Source: Planctomycetota bacterium
GTDB taxonomy: Bacteria; Planctomycetota; UBA1135; UBA2386
DNA: 64,000 nt
Assembly: GCA_014192625.1 (NCBI GenBank)
Contig: BJHM01000006.1
Span: 62,001 to 126,000 of the forward strand
Direction: 5' to 3'
Part shown: positions 19,674 through 28,319 of the stretch, in pieces
Layout: every line of letters begins with the position of its first letter
Position numbering within the stretch: the first letter of the stretch is position 1
Position numbers and translations under genes: made by a program
Notes under the pieces: generated by a model
What the model was told of the DNA's origin: nothing
Databases searched by the model: none
Seen by the model: the letters and a program-made list of their open reading frames with translations, nothing else

Positions 19674-20282
19674 TCAAGGTTTGTCAGCAGGCGGCAAGTC
19701 CTCACCTTCGCGCAACTGGACCTCGCCAAATGCTGCCACGCGGTTGCCGCCTTGTCCTGCTGCCCACTCGAGCGCGGACTCGGCCTGCCCAATCAACGTA
19801 TCGAAAAACATCGTCTGCTGGTCGTTACTGGCAGCGAGTCCAATGCTGAGCTTTAGGTCCAGCGCGCGGGAATCAACTTGGATCTCAAACTCGGAAAACA
19901 TGCCGTGCAAACGATCCGCCACGATCCGCGAGTTGGCCATATCCGTGTGCGGCAGCATTAGCAGGTAGCGATCGTCGCTGACCGTTCCGAGCAGGTCCGC
20001 ACCACGCGTCTTCTCCCGCACCAACCTCGCCAAGGTCTCGCGGACCCGCAGGCGAAGGCCTGCACCATAGAGATCGATCAGCTGCGCCAATCGGTCCACT
20101 TGCAGGATCATGCAACTGAGCGGGATGTGATGCCGCCGAGCGCGGGCAAACTCCGTCTTCATCAGATGCAGAATCTGCGCTTGGGAAAACAGTGCCCCGC
20201 TGACAAACCCCTCATGGGGTGAGGCGGCCGCTATGGCCTTCCCTGCAGCGACACGCCCCTTTCTAAAGCCTGGTCTCGTCAT
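19674..20282 (-). CDS. Degenerate GGDEF-domain protein
   Basis: A 202-residue soluble protein. Residues ~38-185 follow the GGDEF (diguanylate cyclase) fold, with the typical opening FARARRHHIPLSCMILQVD. The active-site loop reads SDDRY (102-106) rather than GG(D/E)EF, so it should not make c-di-GMP; a binding or scaffold role is more likely. No I-site is obvious. The ATG at 20282 is preceded by GAAAGAT. The gene leads a tightly packed set with the response regulator, the glycosidase and lpxH, and is itself preceded by the leader and terminator at 20348-20545. Confidence 0.75.
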   Translation of the reverse strand: MTRPGFRKGRVAAGKAIAAASPHEGFVSGALFSQAQILHLMKTEFARARRHHIPLSCMILQVDRLAQLIDLYGAGLRLRVRETLARLVREKTRGADLLGTVSDDRYLLMLPHTDMANSRIVADRLHGMFSEFEIQVDSRALDLKLSIGLAASNDQQTMFFDTLIGQAESALEWAAGQGGNRVAAFGEVQLREGEDLPPADKP

Positions 20283-20345
20283 ATCTTTCAGATTACAGCA
20301 CGTTGCCACTGTGCGCGGTGGCAGCTACCGACCTCGCGCAAGCTA

Positions 20346-20545
20346 GCAAAAAAAATGGGCCTCAGCCGGTCAGAACTGAGGCCCGTGAATACGGGCGAGG
20401 CTACGCGATGGAGAGGGCGGTTAGGGAGGGGGAAACTGGTCTCCACCACACAGCATCGACCCTATCTGTGTCTACTCGGATCAGGCTCTACGAATTACTT
20501 CTTGGAGCCTGACCTGGACCATTGGTCAGACAGTCCGGTCATTAT
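20346..20545 (-). ncRNA. Candidate structured leader RNA or small RNA (attenuator-like)
   Basis: The ~760-bp gap between the GGDEF gene and the GspF gene has no convincing CDS. On the minus strand it shows an 8-bp stem (20512-20505 with 20488-20481), a 6-bp stem (20471-20466 with 20453-20448), a 5-bp hairpin (20395-20382) and then the terminator. A 15-codon ORF (20542-20495) could be a leader peptide. Two readings fit: a leader that controls read-through into the GGDEF operon, or a stand-alone sRNA. No known riboswitch core could be recognised. 5' end not determined. Confidence 0.3.
20348..20384 (-). terminator. Intrinsic terminator 65 bp upstream of the GGDEF operon
   Basis: Read on the minus strand: a 9-bp GC-rich stem (20384-20376 with 20365-20357), a 10-nt loop, then ATTTTTTTT. 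It cannot serve any visible protein-coding gene, because the next minus-strand CDS upstream of it does not begin until beyond 21000. It overlaps a small alternative hairpin (20395-20382), which would compete for the same bases. Confidence 0.8.
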
Positions 20546-20989
20546 GAAAGAGAACGTCTCGCAGTTGTGACTTGCGCCACCACCACCCGGTCCAACCTCA
20601 CCGACAGCTAGGCATGCCATCGGCGCGCTTGAGCCAGCGCGTCAACTATGCCGTGCCTGGCGGCTATTTCAACACTCCCTCCACCAGTTTTATTCAGCTT
20701 CTAGCAAAGTTTTCGACAAGGGACGGTGGATAACTATCTCGCCCGGCGCACCACTTCACCACGTGAGAACCAAAAATCACGACCAATGACCCACATGATT
20801 TAGTGCATCCCTTGCCACGAAAACACCATTGCTAGGAATCCCAGGAGATGCCCCCGAACTTCGGCTGATGCGGGTGAGCGGGCCTTGTTGCAACTTTCCA
20901 CTGCGCAGAACTCTGCACCGAAAAAAACTCCAAAGGAAGTCTCCACCCTCCTTGAATAGCCCGTGATGCCGCCAGTTTCAGTGCACAAT

Positions 20990-21039
20990 GGCGCACCACC
21001 GCACAGCAACTCTGAGCAGCAGAGTTGCTATCGTGCGCC
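20990..21039 (+). promoter_or_regulatory. Hairpin just upstream of the GspF-like start codon
   Basis: Inner perfect 10-bp stem (21005-21014 with 21020-21029, loop AGCAG) and an outer 7-bp stem (20990-20996 with 21033-21039). It ends 6 nt before the ATG at 21046, so it would bury the ribosome-binding region. Confidence 0.5.
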
Positions 21040-21045
21040 ATCTCC

Positions 21046-21954
21046 ATGCTCCTTCGATTTCAACCGCGACGTGATGAACGCGCAGCCCTTGCCTTTGACG
21101 ACGTCGCATCAGGTCTCGATGCCGGCTTACCAGTGACCATGATCGGCGGCTTAGCCAGTGCGGGCGACAACGTCCTCCCGCAATTGTTCGCCAGCCGACA
21201 GATCGACCTCGAACCGTCTGAGGTGCTGATCCTGGTAGCCGCATGGCAGTCGGGGCGCGCACCAGCATCGCTCCGTAACATCGCAACCCAGCGCCGAAAA
21301 CGCGCCGAGCTGCTGCGCCCGGTATTCAGCGCAATGCTGTATCCGGCAACGTTGGTGATCCTTGGGCTAACGGTAAGCTTCATCCAGCGCGCCACTCCTG
21401 CCCAAAACGCGTTGCCCTACATGGTGCTCGGCCTCATCCTGCTGTTTGCGGCCGCGCTTTATTATTTCCTGCGCGCCATGAGCCGTGGCGATCGCTGGCT
21501 GTTGTCGCTGCCGATCGCTGGCACGCTGACAAATTGCCTCGCCGAACTCCCCTACCTCGAAGTGCTGCACGGCCTCTACAGCGCCGGCGTGCCGCTACTG
21601 CAGGCGCACAAAAAAGCGGTGGCCGCGTGCCCGGTAGCAAGCCTGCGTTCCGAGCTGCAGATCGCCGATGCCTATTTGCAACAGGGCAAGTCGCTCCGTG
21701 AATCACTGGCCCTTGCGACCATGCTCCACCAAGAGACGCGCCATCTGATCAGCACCGGCGAGCAGGCTGGCACCCTCGAAGATGCGCTGTTGCGCGCCCA
21801 GCAGCGGCGCCAGGCGATTGCCAGTCAGGCCGCCGCACAACTCAGCCGCGTGCTGGCCTCGGCCTGCTACCTTTTTGGTGTGCTCGTTGCTTGCTATGTG
21901 ATCTTTAGCTCCTACGCGGCCTACTTCGGGCAGCTGAACAAATTACTGCGCTAA
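21046..21954 (+). CDS. GspF/PilC-like inner-membrane platform protein
   Basis: A 302-residue protein with the two-fold T2SSF architecture: a helical cytoplasmic half (~10-80), hydrophobic segments near 95-118 and 128-150, a second cytoplasmic half (~160-265; STGEQAGTLEDALLRA is typical), and a C-terminal membrane helix (~272-295). These proteins form the base of type II secretion or type IV pilus machines. No ATPase, pilin or secretin gene is nearby, so it is either an orphan or part of a system encoded in pieces. The ATG at 21046 is used; a TTG at 21025 falls inside the hairpin. Confidence 0.78.
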   Translation: MLLRFQPRRDERAALAFDDVASGLDAGLPVTMIGGLASAGDNVLPQLFASRQIDLEPSEVLILVAAWQSGRAPASLRNIATQRRKRAELLRPVFSAMLYPATLVILGLTVSFIQRATPAQNALPYMVLGLILLFAAALYYFLRAMSRGDRWLLSLPIAGTLTNCLAELPYLEVLHGLYSAGVPLLQAHKKAVAACPVASLRSELQIADAYLQQGKSLRESLALATMLHQETRHLISTGEQAGTLEDALLRAQQRRQAIASQAAAQLSRVLASACYLFGVLVACYVIFSSYAAYFGQLNKLLR

Positions 21955-22150
21955 ATTGTGCGGCACGAACAAGAGGCCGCCGCGCAGTAGCGATCGCACC
22001 GCAGCAAAAAGTCGCGCAGAGCACTTGGGGCTGCGACAAAAAACCGCGTGCAGTTGTGCACCAAGGCGAAACGTCCTTGCGGCCTGAGCAGCAATAAAAA
22101 ACTAACCACCAACCGCGGCCATGCTGCTTCTTTACCGCGCCCACTCTCTG

Positions 22151-22340
22151 ACGCAGCGCGATGTAGCGCGATGCAGCGTGATGTAGCGCACCTCAGCGCG
22201 ATGCAGCGTGTTGCAGCGTGATGCAGCGTGATGCAGCGCAACGCAGCGGGACGCAGCGCACTTCAGCACGACGCAGCGCCACTCAGTGCGATGTAGCGCA
22301 CCTCAGTGCTACTCAGTGCTACTCAGCGCGACTCAGCGCA
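22151..22340. repeat. 10-bp tandem repeat array (about 19 copies)
   Basis: Nineteen consecutive 10-bp units of consensus ATGCAGCGCG with variable ends (atg/act/acg starts, CAGCG or TAGCG core). The period stays exactly 10 through the whole array. It lies between the convergent GspF-like and beta-lactamase-like genes and contains the stop codon of the latter (complement of 22323-22325). Confidence 0.92.
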
Positions 22341-24062
22341 CCAACGAAACTCGACGAGGCCGTCCGCGCCGACCGAGCCGTCTTCGAGCACGAGCATGCG
22401 CGCGGCACCTTCGCCCTCGACGGTGATCGACAGCGTCGTATCGCCGACTTTGGCAATGGCGAGATCACGCTGCACGACGCGGAAGGTAGCGCAGAATGGC
22501 GGCGGCTCACGCGACACCGACAGCGACTGGCACCGTTCGTCAGCAGCAAACAAAAGCCGCAACGTGACGACACCATCTGTCACCCGGCCCTGAAACCAGC
22601 TGGCGCGCGGCGCCGCAAGCTCGGTGCCGATGTATGTAAACGCAGGCTGCCCCTGTAACCGTGGACGGATCGAGTCAAACAACTGCCTGGCTGCCAGCGC
22701 CTCGGCATCGCCAACAAACGAGGGCCGGCACAACGTCGCGTCTTTCGTCATCATCTGTAGCAGCACTAGTCCGCGGTCTGCCACCTTGCGCAGTTCGTCT
22801 GCCTTGGCCAACGGCAGTCGCTGGCCAGTGGCAATGCGCGCCGAGGCTTGCATGCCAACCCCCAAAACCAGCAGCGCATCCGCCTGCCGCTGCACCGTGA
22901 GGAAGCCGCCATCCTGTTGCGCAAAGACCCCACAGAAGCGATCTTGATCGCTAGCTGCGACCCGCGCGGCGGCCTTTTTCTGAGCCTCTGCTGTGGGCTT
23001 TACGAAAGCCGGCGGTGCGCCTGCAACCAGCGGCACAAACACGACTGCCAACGCGCGCAGCATCGGCTCGGGATCCACTTCGCCACAGCACATTACTAGC
23101 CAGGACCGACTCGCTTGGTGCAGCAACAGGCGCGTGCGGTAGCCAGTCACCGCACCGTGCAGTTCGACGAACCCCTGTCCCATGAGCTCGACCGGCCGCA
23201 CAAAGCACGCATCGCCACCTGCAAAGGGCGCGAAAACATATTGCTGCGCCAACGGCCACAGCTTGTCGCCGGTCAGAGCTGCACACAGTTCATGCAAATC
23301 GGCGGCCGAAGCGAGCACCCCTTGCGCGCCGCGAAGCGACCAGTCAAAACTGACCTCGCGCGCAAGCACCGCCCGCGAATCACCGGGCGCCTTGCGCCAC
23401 GTCATGCGCTTTTCGTCGAGACGGTTGTCGCGCACAAAGCCACTGTCCCGCATGCCGAACGGTGCGAACACGCGCTTTTGCGCCACCGCCTCAAACGACT
23501 CGCCAGCGGCAAGCTCGATACAGGCCGCCAACAGATTGTCGCTGCGCTGCGAAGCTGAGAAGCCCGCACCGGGAACCAAAACCAACTGACAACCGAGCAA
23601 CGCTGCCAATGCGGGCTTGCGAGCGGCAGCCGCAGCTCCGACAAACGTCACCTCTGAAGGCATACCAGCCGTCTGCAGCATGAGCTGCTGCAGCGTGATC
23701 GAAAGTTTGTCCTTTGGCACGTCGGGCACGACGCGGGACATTTCATCCTGCAACGACCACTTCTGCTGCAGTTGCATTTGTAAGCCAGTCGTCACGGTGA
23801 TCACGCGCGACAGCCCGCCGATGTCGAACAGGCTCCTCGGCCCGATCGCTACATGCTGAAAATCCTGCAGGCCATAACCCTTGGCGAACATCACGCGGCC
23901 CTTCTGTGCGACCAGCACCGCGCCCCAAAATGGCAACGGCTGTGCAGCGACCACCGCGTCGAACGCGCGCAGCAACTCGGCATCGAGCGCACCAGCGGCA
24001 GCTGTCTTCTGACCAACCACAGGCCCCAGCAGCAGCGCTGTCGCGAGGAACAACTTCGTCAT
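22323..24062 (-). CDS. Secreted beta-lactamase/transpeptidase-fold protein lacking catalytic residues
   Basis: A 579-residue exported protein (signal MTKLFLATALLLGPVVGQ). Residues ~25-350 follow the class C beta-lactamase/serine hydrolase fold, including FAKGYGLQD and the segment before the active site. At the nucleophile position the usual S-x-x-K reads GGLSR: Gly83 replaces Ser and Arg86 replaces Lys. The Y-x-N block is also not recognisable. The late HGAVTGYRT resembles the H-x-G strand. Probably a non-catalytic binding protein. The C-terminal ~200 residues are beta-rich and unassigned. The end of the gene runs into the 10-bp repeats. Confidence 0.7.
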   Translation of the reverse strand: MTKLFLATALLLGPVVGQKTAAAGALDAELLRAFDAVVAAQPLPFWGAVLVAQKGRVMFAKGYGLQDFQHVAIGPRSLFDIGGLSRVITVTTGLQMQLQQKWSLQDEMSRVVPDVPKDKLSITLQQLMLQTAGMPSEVTFVGAAAAARKPALAALLGCQLVLVPGAGFSASQRSDNLLAACIELAAGESFEAVAQKRVFAPFGMRDSGFVRDNRLDEKRMTWRKAPGDSRAVLAREVSFDWSLRGAQGVLASAADLHELCAALTGDKLWPLAQQYVFAPFAGGDACFVRPVELMGQGFVELHGAVTGYRTRLLLHQASRSWLVMCCGEVDPEPMLRALAVVFVPLVAGAPPAFVKPTAEAQKKAAARVAASDQDRFCGVFAQQDGGFLTVQRQADALLVLGVGMQASARIATGQRLPLAKADELRKVADRGLVLLQMMTKDATLCRPSFVGDAEALAARQLFDSIRPRLQGQPAFTYIGTELAAPRASWFQGRVTDGVVTLRLLFAADERCQSLSVSREPPPFCATFRVVQRDLAIAKVGDTTLSITVEGEGAARMLVLEDGSVGADGLVEFRWCAESR

Positions 24063-24140
24063 GCAACGTGGCACCAGCATCGGGCGCACAGCATCGCAAA
24101 AAGAGCGCTCGCAGCCAAGCGGTCGCCGATCGCTTGGCGA

Positions 24141-24695
24141 TCAGCGAGTCGGCGGCAGGTGCAGGTAGCGACCGAGCCAACCGGCGATCGAACTCAGATC
24201 GCTTGGTGCGAGATTCTGCGCGGGCAAGATGTCATCCAACAGGAAGCGGCCAAAATGCCAGGTAAATGCGATCATTTGCACGCCGTTGTCGGCCGCTAGT
24301 TGCCCACTGTTATCGGAAAGCACGACCAGCGAACGGTCGCCGAAGGTCTGACCTTGCAAGAAATCGGCGGATAGATGCTGTGCGAGACCGCCAGAACGCA
24401 CCAACTGGCCAAGCGCCGCGGCATCGAAACTGCAACCGGCAAGCTCTGCGCGCCGCGCGAGATCCTGTGCGCGTCGCTGCGTCACATGCAGCTGGAACGC
24501 CGCTAGGTCGCCTTGTGTGCAAGCATCATCAATCTGCTGAGCGGTGATCTGCAACTGCTCGAAACCAACCGAGCCCGGGTAGAACGCATCGGGCAGCGGG
24601 TTCTTGCTCGATCTCTTTAGCCACGGCACCGCCACCAACGCCGCACCAAGCGCCATGACCATCAGCATGGCTTGCGTGGCACGATCAATCGCCAT
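24141..24695 (-). CDS. Small membrane-anchored protein of unknown function
   Basis: Not recognised. 184 residues: an N-terminal membrane helix (about 8-26, MLMVMALGAALVAVPWL), then a helical region and an alpha/beta section ending FTWHFGRFLLDDILPAQNL. The start overlaps the stop of the 1207-residue protein gene by 11 nt, and the pseudo-beta-lactamase gene follows 78 bp downstream, so the three look like one transcription unit. Probably periplasmic, anchored in the inner membrane. Confidence 0.65.
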   Translation of the reverse strand: MAIDRATQAMLMVMALGAALVAVPWLKRSSKNPLPDAFYPGSVGFEQLQITAQQIDDACTQGDLAAFQLHVTQRRAQDLARRAELAGCSFDAAALGQLVRSGGLAQHLSADFLQGQTFGDRSLVVLSDNSGQLAADNGVQMIAFTWHFGRFLLDDILPAQNLAPSDLSSIAGWLGRYLHLPPTR

Positions 24696-27600
24696 AGTGC
24701 ACCCGCAAAGGTCCCGAGCGGAACCGGATCAACACGCCGCCGCCGGCCGCCATTGCGCGATCATTTCGGGATGCGTGACGCAACTCGCTGTCGTCGACGA
24801 GTTCGCCGCCAATGATCCGCGACGGCACGGGGCCACTGATCAACACGGTGTGCGGCAGCGTCGCTGGTCGCGCGAGATCTTCTTGTGGCAGAAGCAGCAT
24901 GTCACGTGTGAGGGCTTCATAGCGACACACGTCGAGGCCAACGCTGCACGACAGGACGCGCGGCGTGGCGGCGGCAAAAAGATTTTGCGTCTTCACGACG
25001 AACGTTCCGGTGCGCAACGGCAGCGTAATCGTGTGCCCGTCAAAAAATGCCCATGGCTTGCCGTCGAGGAATACGGCATCAAACGCAGCACCCATCACGA
25101 CCGAGGGCAAAGCCAGCGGATTGGTTGAAGTCACATGCACCGTGACCGATGCAGGCAGGCGATCCTGCAACGCCACGTTGCGGAGCGAGCCTGGGCCCGG
25201 CCGCGTCGCAGTGAACAACTCTTGGCCGGTCAACAACTGCACGTGATCCGAGGGCTGCTGCCAAATCCGCAGCAACTCGCGGCCAGCGGACAGCTGCTGC
25301 GTCGGTCGCCAGGTCCAAAAACCACCTTCGCAAACCATGATTGGCATGGCCGAACGGCGCTCGATCTGCACCAGGCGCGGCACGGTGATCTGATTGTCAC
25401 TCGTCAACTCGGCGTGCGAGTTGACTCGGAAATCGAGCGACATGGGCTGCGCGATATTTTGCAACACCGAGGGCAGGGCATCGAGCGCTGCCAAGGACTC
25501 CTCGCGCGGCAAGAAGCAGAAGCCGATGCGATTGCCTGCGCCCGCCTCAGGGAATCCCTTCAGCACGAGTCCGTCTGCGCGCAGCTCAAAGCGTTCATAG
25601 CGACCAAGCAGCAGCGGCACGACGGCCACATCTGGCAGCGAAGGATCGCTTGAGCCAAGCACGAACGGATGCCGCAGCGACTGCGGGTTGTCGCCTGCTG
25701 CACAGGCGCGCAACGTGCCATGCGTGACAAAGCCAAAGCTGCGTTCAAATTGCAGATTGCGCGCCGCGCTTTTGCACTCGGTCCGCAGCAACAGGCCTGG
25801 AAAGTCAGCGATCGTCGACAGTTCGACAGCCTCTTCGTGATAGCTCGATGCGCTGCATTCGCGCACCACTGCATAGCTGCCCGCGGGCACCATCACATCC
25901 GCTTCGGCGGCAACATCACCCGTGCGATTCAAGTGAACTAGGTCAATAGCGACCGAGCCACCGTCCTGCACTTCGAGCCACAGCGTGCGCTTGCCACTCA
26001 CGGCAATCTGCAGCGGCAGAACTTTTTCTATCGACAGCCGATCGGTATCAAATGGCAAGTAGGCGCGCACGCCGTCATCCATGCCGACTGCGACCACGCC
26101 GCGTCCCACCATCGCGCGCAGAGCAAGCCGCAAGTCAAAGCAACCGATGCCAGCGTCCAAAGTAAACTCCACGCGCTGCGGCCAGGCGTCGGCCACACCA
26201 AACGCAAGCTGCGAAGGGGCCTTTGCAAATTTCTCGACGCGCCACGTTCTGGTATAGCCGCCGGCTGGTTTGCGACCGCCCTCCAAGAGATCCAGTTCTG
26301 TGCAGCGCAGTTCGTCTACGACCGGACGACCACCGGTCATGCGCGTGCGCAAAAACTCTTTGCCGAGCAGCACGGGTTCGCCAACGCGAAATCGGCCGAG
26401 ACCGGACGGATCAAATTGCAGCGCGCCACCGCTGCCGCACAACCGGAAGTGATTATTCTGCAGCAGCACGGTTTCGGCCGGCACCAGCAACTCAGCGCCA
26501 AAGCCCTGCTGCATCCTTGGCAGCAACTGTCGCTGCGCATCGCGGAAGCCATCGACGCCAATCGTGCTGCAACGTGCGGCCACAGCGGCGACCAGCGGCT
26601 CCATTGATACGCCTTCGACATAGGCTTGCGTGCCTGCGTCTAGCGATGCTGGATCCTGCGCCGACCACAACATCGCGCCACCGCTGAAACGCCGTGCGCG
26701 CACAAAATCCGCGGCTTGCACCGCAATCCAATCGCCGCCGCTGCCACCGCCACCACCCTGCAAAGGCCGCCGCGCGCGCGCATCGAGCAACCCGACTGGC
26801 ACGAGATCGCCAGGGAAACCGTTGCGGAACGCATCCGATATGCCACTCGCATACAGACCCGCCGGTTGGCCGTCGCGCGCGTCGAGTGCCTTCACGCCGA
26901 CCGCTGCGGTCATGGCCTGCTCACCGACCAGCACAAAACGCGCGGCCGGCTGAAAGTCCTGCAGCATCGCCATGCCAAGCGCCTCGCGATCGGCAAACCA
27001 ATCGCGCACGGCGAAGCCATCAAATGCGCCAGCCTGCAGCCGACGACGGTCGGCCAACTCCCGCGCATAAAAACGCAACGTCGCAAGGCGCTCGGTCGAG
27101 CGATCTGTAACCGGCTGCGGATCGAGCACCCCGTGCACGATTACGCCGCGACTGTGCGCCTCGCGCGCAAGCAACGCGAGCGCCTCTGGCCGCCATGCAA
27201 ACGTATCGACGGCAGCGCGATAACTCTTCGGCCGAACCAGCGGGTCGCGTTCGCTCCACGGCAGCAGGCTTGCGCCATCGCTAGCAACCAAATCAAACGC
27301 GAGCACATCGGCGCCAGCTTGCCAACTCTGCATCAATACCTCGTCGAGCACATTGCCCGGCGTGCGCGGCTTGGCACCCGACATCGGGCTTGCTACAAAG
27401 CCCCAGTGCGCGAGCAGCGGCATATAGGGTGCCTGCCTGTGCAGCACGCTTTTCAACGGCGGTGGCAACGGTTCGGGCAGCACCCAGGCAGGCAGCGTTT
27501 GCGTGCTTTGCCCAGCGAGCAGCCAGCGCATCGCGTTCTGCATGAAGGTGGTCCCGTTCTGCGCGAGCAACGCATCTGCACCGTTCAGTTGTGGCTCGAT

Positions 27601-28308
27601 CCCGAGTGACAGCACCGCACCACTGCCAAGCCGCCAGCGCACCAGCACCGGGTCGGTCACGGGATCACGTTCGCCATCGCGTTCGCAAACGAGATTTGCG
27701 AGCACCTCACCCGAAGTCGGCGGTGCAGAACGGTAGCAACACAGCGGCACAAAACAGGGTTCCCCGCCGGTCAAAAAAAATGCCTCCGCCAAACCAGACA
27801 TCGGCTTGATGCCGGCAAACAAGCTCGCGGCGTCCTCGCGAATCACCTGCACGCCAAGCCGCGCACGACCTTGGCTAGTGCGCGCATCAAAGCCCCAGCG
27901 AAACGGCGCCGATTCTGGGATGGTCACATCGAGTAACAGCCGTTCGGCAAGTGCGGCGGCATAACCGAGCAACAGAATCCGACCGCCGCGCTGCACAAAC
28001 GCGCGCAGCGCCGCAACGGTCGCAGCATCGAATTGCTGGTCGGGCAGCCGGGCACCTGCACTGGTGATAACGAGCGCTGGCGAACCCGCCGTCGGGTCAA
28101 GCGGATCGACGACTCGCGGCATGGTCTGCGGAATCAGGTTGATGCCCGGTGCCGCGGCGGCGATCAGTCCATCGACCATCGGCGCTGCTGGCGGCGGGAT
28201 AATCGCAGTTCGCAGAATGCCACAAGCCCCGGCTGCGAGTATCGCAGCGAGCAACGCCAGAGTCCGGATGCACAGAATCCGGATGACTTGTGTGTGGTTC
28301 GATCCCAT
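24685..28308 (-). CDS. Very large exported protein with amidotransferase-like and barrel-like domains
   Basis: A 1207-residue exported protein, function unknown. A membrane helix or lipoprotein-like signal (about 12-32, ending AAGAC) starts the ATG-28308 reading; a GTG at 28335 would add 9 residues. Residues ~75-260 resemble a class I glutamine-amidotransferase fold (LVITSAGARLPDQQ, FVQRGGRILLLGYAA), as in GH42-type C-terminal domains. Residues ~290-560 look like a TIM-barrel segment (ADVLAFDLVASD, SRGVIVHGVL). The rest is beta-rich. A Gly-rich linker (PLQGGGGGSGGDW) lies near 520. It may be a distant glycoside-hydrolase relative; the catalytic residues could not be identified. Confidence 0.62.
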   Translation of the reverse strand: MGSNHTQVIRILCIRTLALLAAILAAGACGILRTAIIPPPAAPMVDGLIAAAAPGINLIPQTMPRVVDPLDPTAGSPALVITSAGARLPDQQFDAATVAALRAFVQRGGRILLLGYAAALAERLLLDVTIPESAPFRWGFDARTSQGRARLGVQVIREDAASLFAGIKPMSGLAEAFFLTGGEPCFVPLCCYRSAPPTSGEVLANLVCERDGERDPVTDPVLVRWRLGSGAVLSLGIEPQLNGADALLAQNGTTFMQNAMRWLLAGQSTQTLPAWVLPEPLPPPLKSVLHRQAPYMPLLAHWGFVASPMSGAKPRTPGNVLDEVLMQSWQAGADVLAFDLVASDGASLLPWSERDPLVRPKSYRAAVDTFAWRPEALALLAREAHSRGVIVHGVLDPQPVTDRSTERLATLRFYARELADRRRLQAGAFDGFAVRDWFADREALGMAMLQDFQPAARFVLVGEQAMTAAVGVKALDARDGQPAGLYASGISDAFRNGFPGDLVPVGLLDARARRPLQGGGGGSGGDWIAVQAADFVRARRFSGGAMLWSAQDPASLDAGTQAYVEGVSMEPLVAAVAARCSTIGVDGFRDAQRQLLPRMQQGFGAELLVPAETVLLQNNHFRLCGSGGALQFDPSGLGRFRVGEPVLLGKEFLRTRMTGGRPVVDELRCTELDLLEGGRKPAGGYTRTWRVEKFAKAPSQLAFGVADAWPQRVEFTLDAGIGCFDLRLALRAMVGRGVVAVGMDDGVRAYLPFDTDRLSIEKVLPLQIAVSGKRTLWLEVQDGGSVAIDLVHLNRTGDVAAEADVMVPAGSYAVVRECSASSYHEEAVELSTIADFPGLLLRTECKSAARNLQFERSFGFVTHGTLRACAAGDNPQSLRHPFVLGSSDPSLPDVAVVPLLLGRYERFELRADGLVLKGFPEAGAGNRIGFCFLPREESLAALDALPSVLQNIAQPMSLDFRVNSHAELTSDNQITVPRLVQIERRSAMPIMVCEGGFWTWRPTQQLSAGRELLRIWQQPSDHVQLLTGQELFTATRPGPGSLRNVALQDRLPASVTVHVTSTNPLALPSVVMGAAFDAVFLDGKPWAFFDGHTITLPLRTGTFVVKTQNLFAAATPRVLSCSVGLDVCRYEALTRDMLLLPQEDLARPATLPHTVLISGPVPSRIIGGELVDDSELRHASRNDRAMAAGGGVLIRFRSGPLRVHYGD

Positions 28309-28319
28309 CCTTGGCACCG

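Noticed and set aside
20300-20560. c-di-GMP riboswitch in the GGDEF leader
   Set aside because: Tempting because of the downstream GGDEF protein, but the conserved GEMM core was not found; recorded only as a candidate structured RNA.
22151-22340. Possible CRISPR array
   Set aside because: Units are only 10 bp with no unique spacers, and there are no cas genes.
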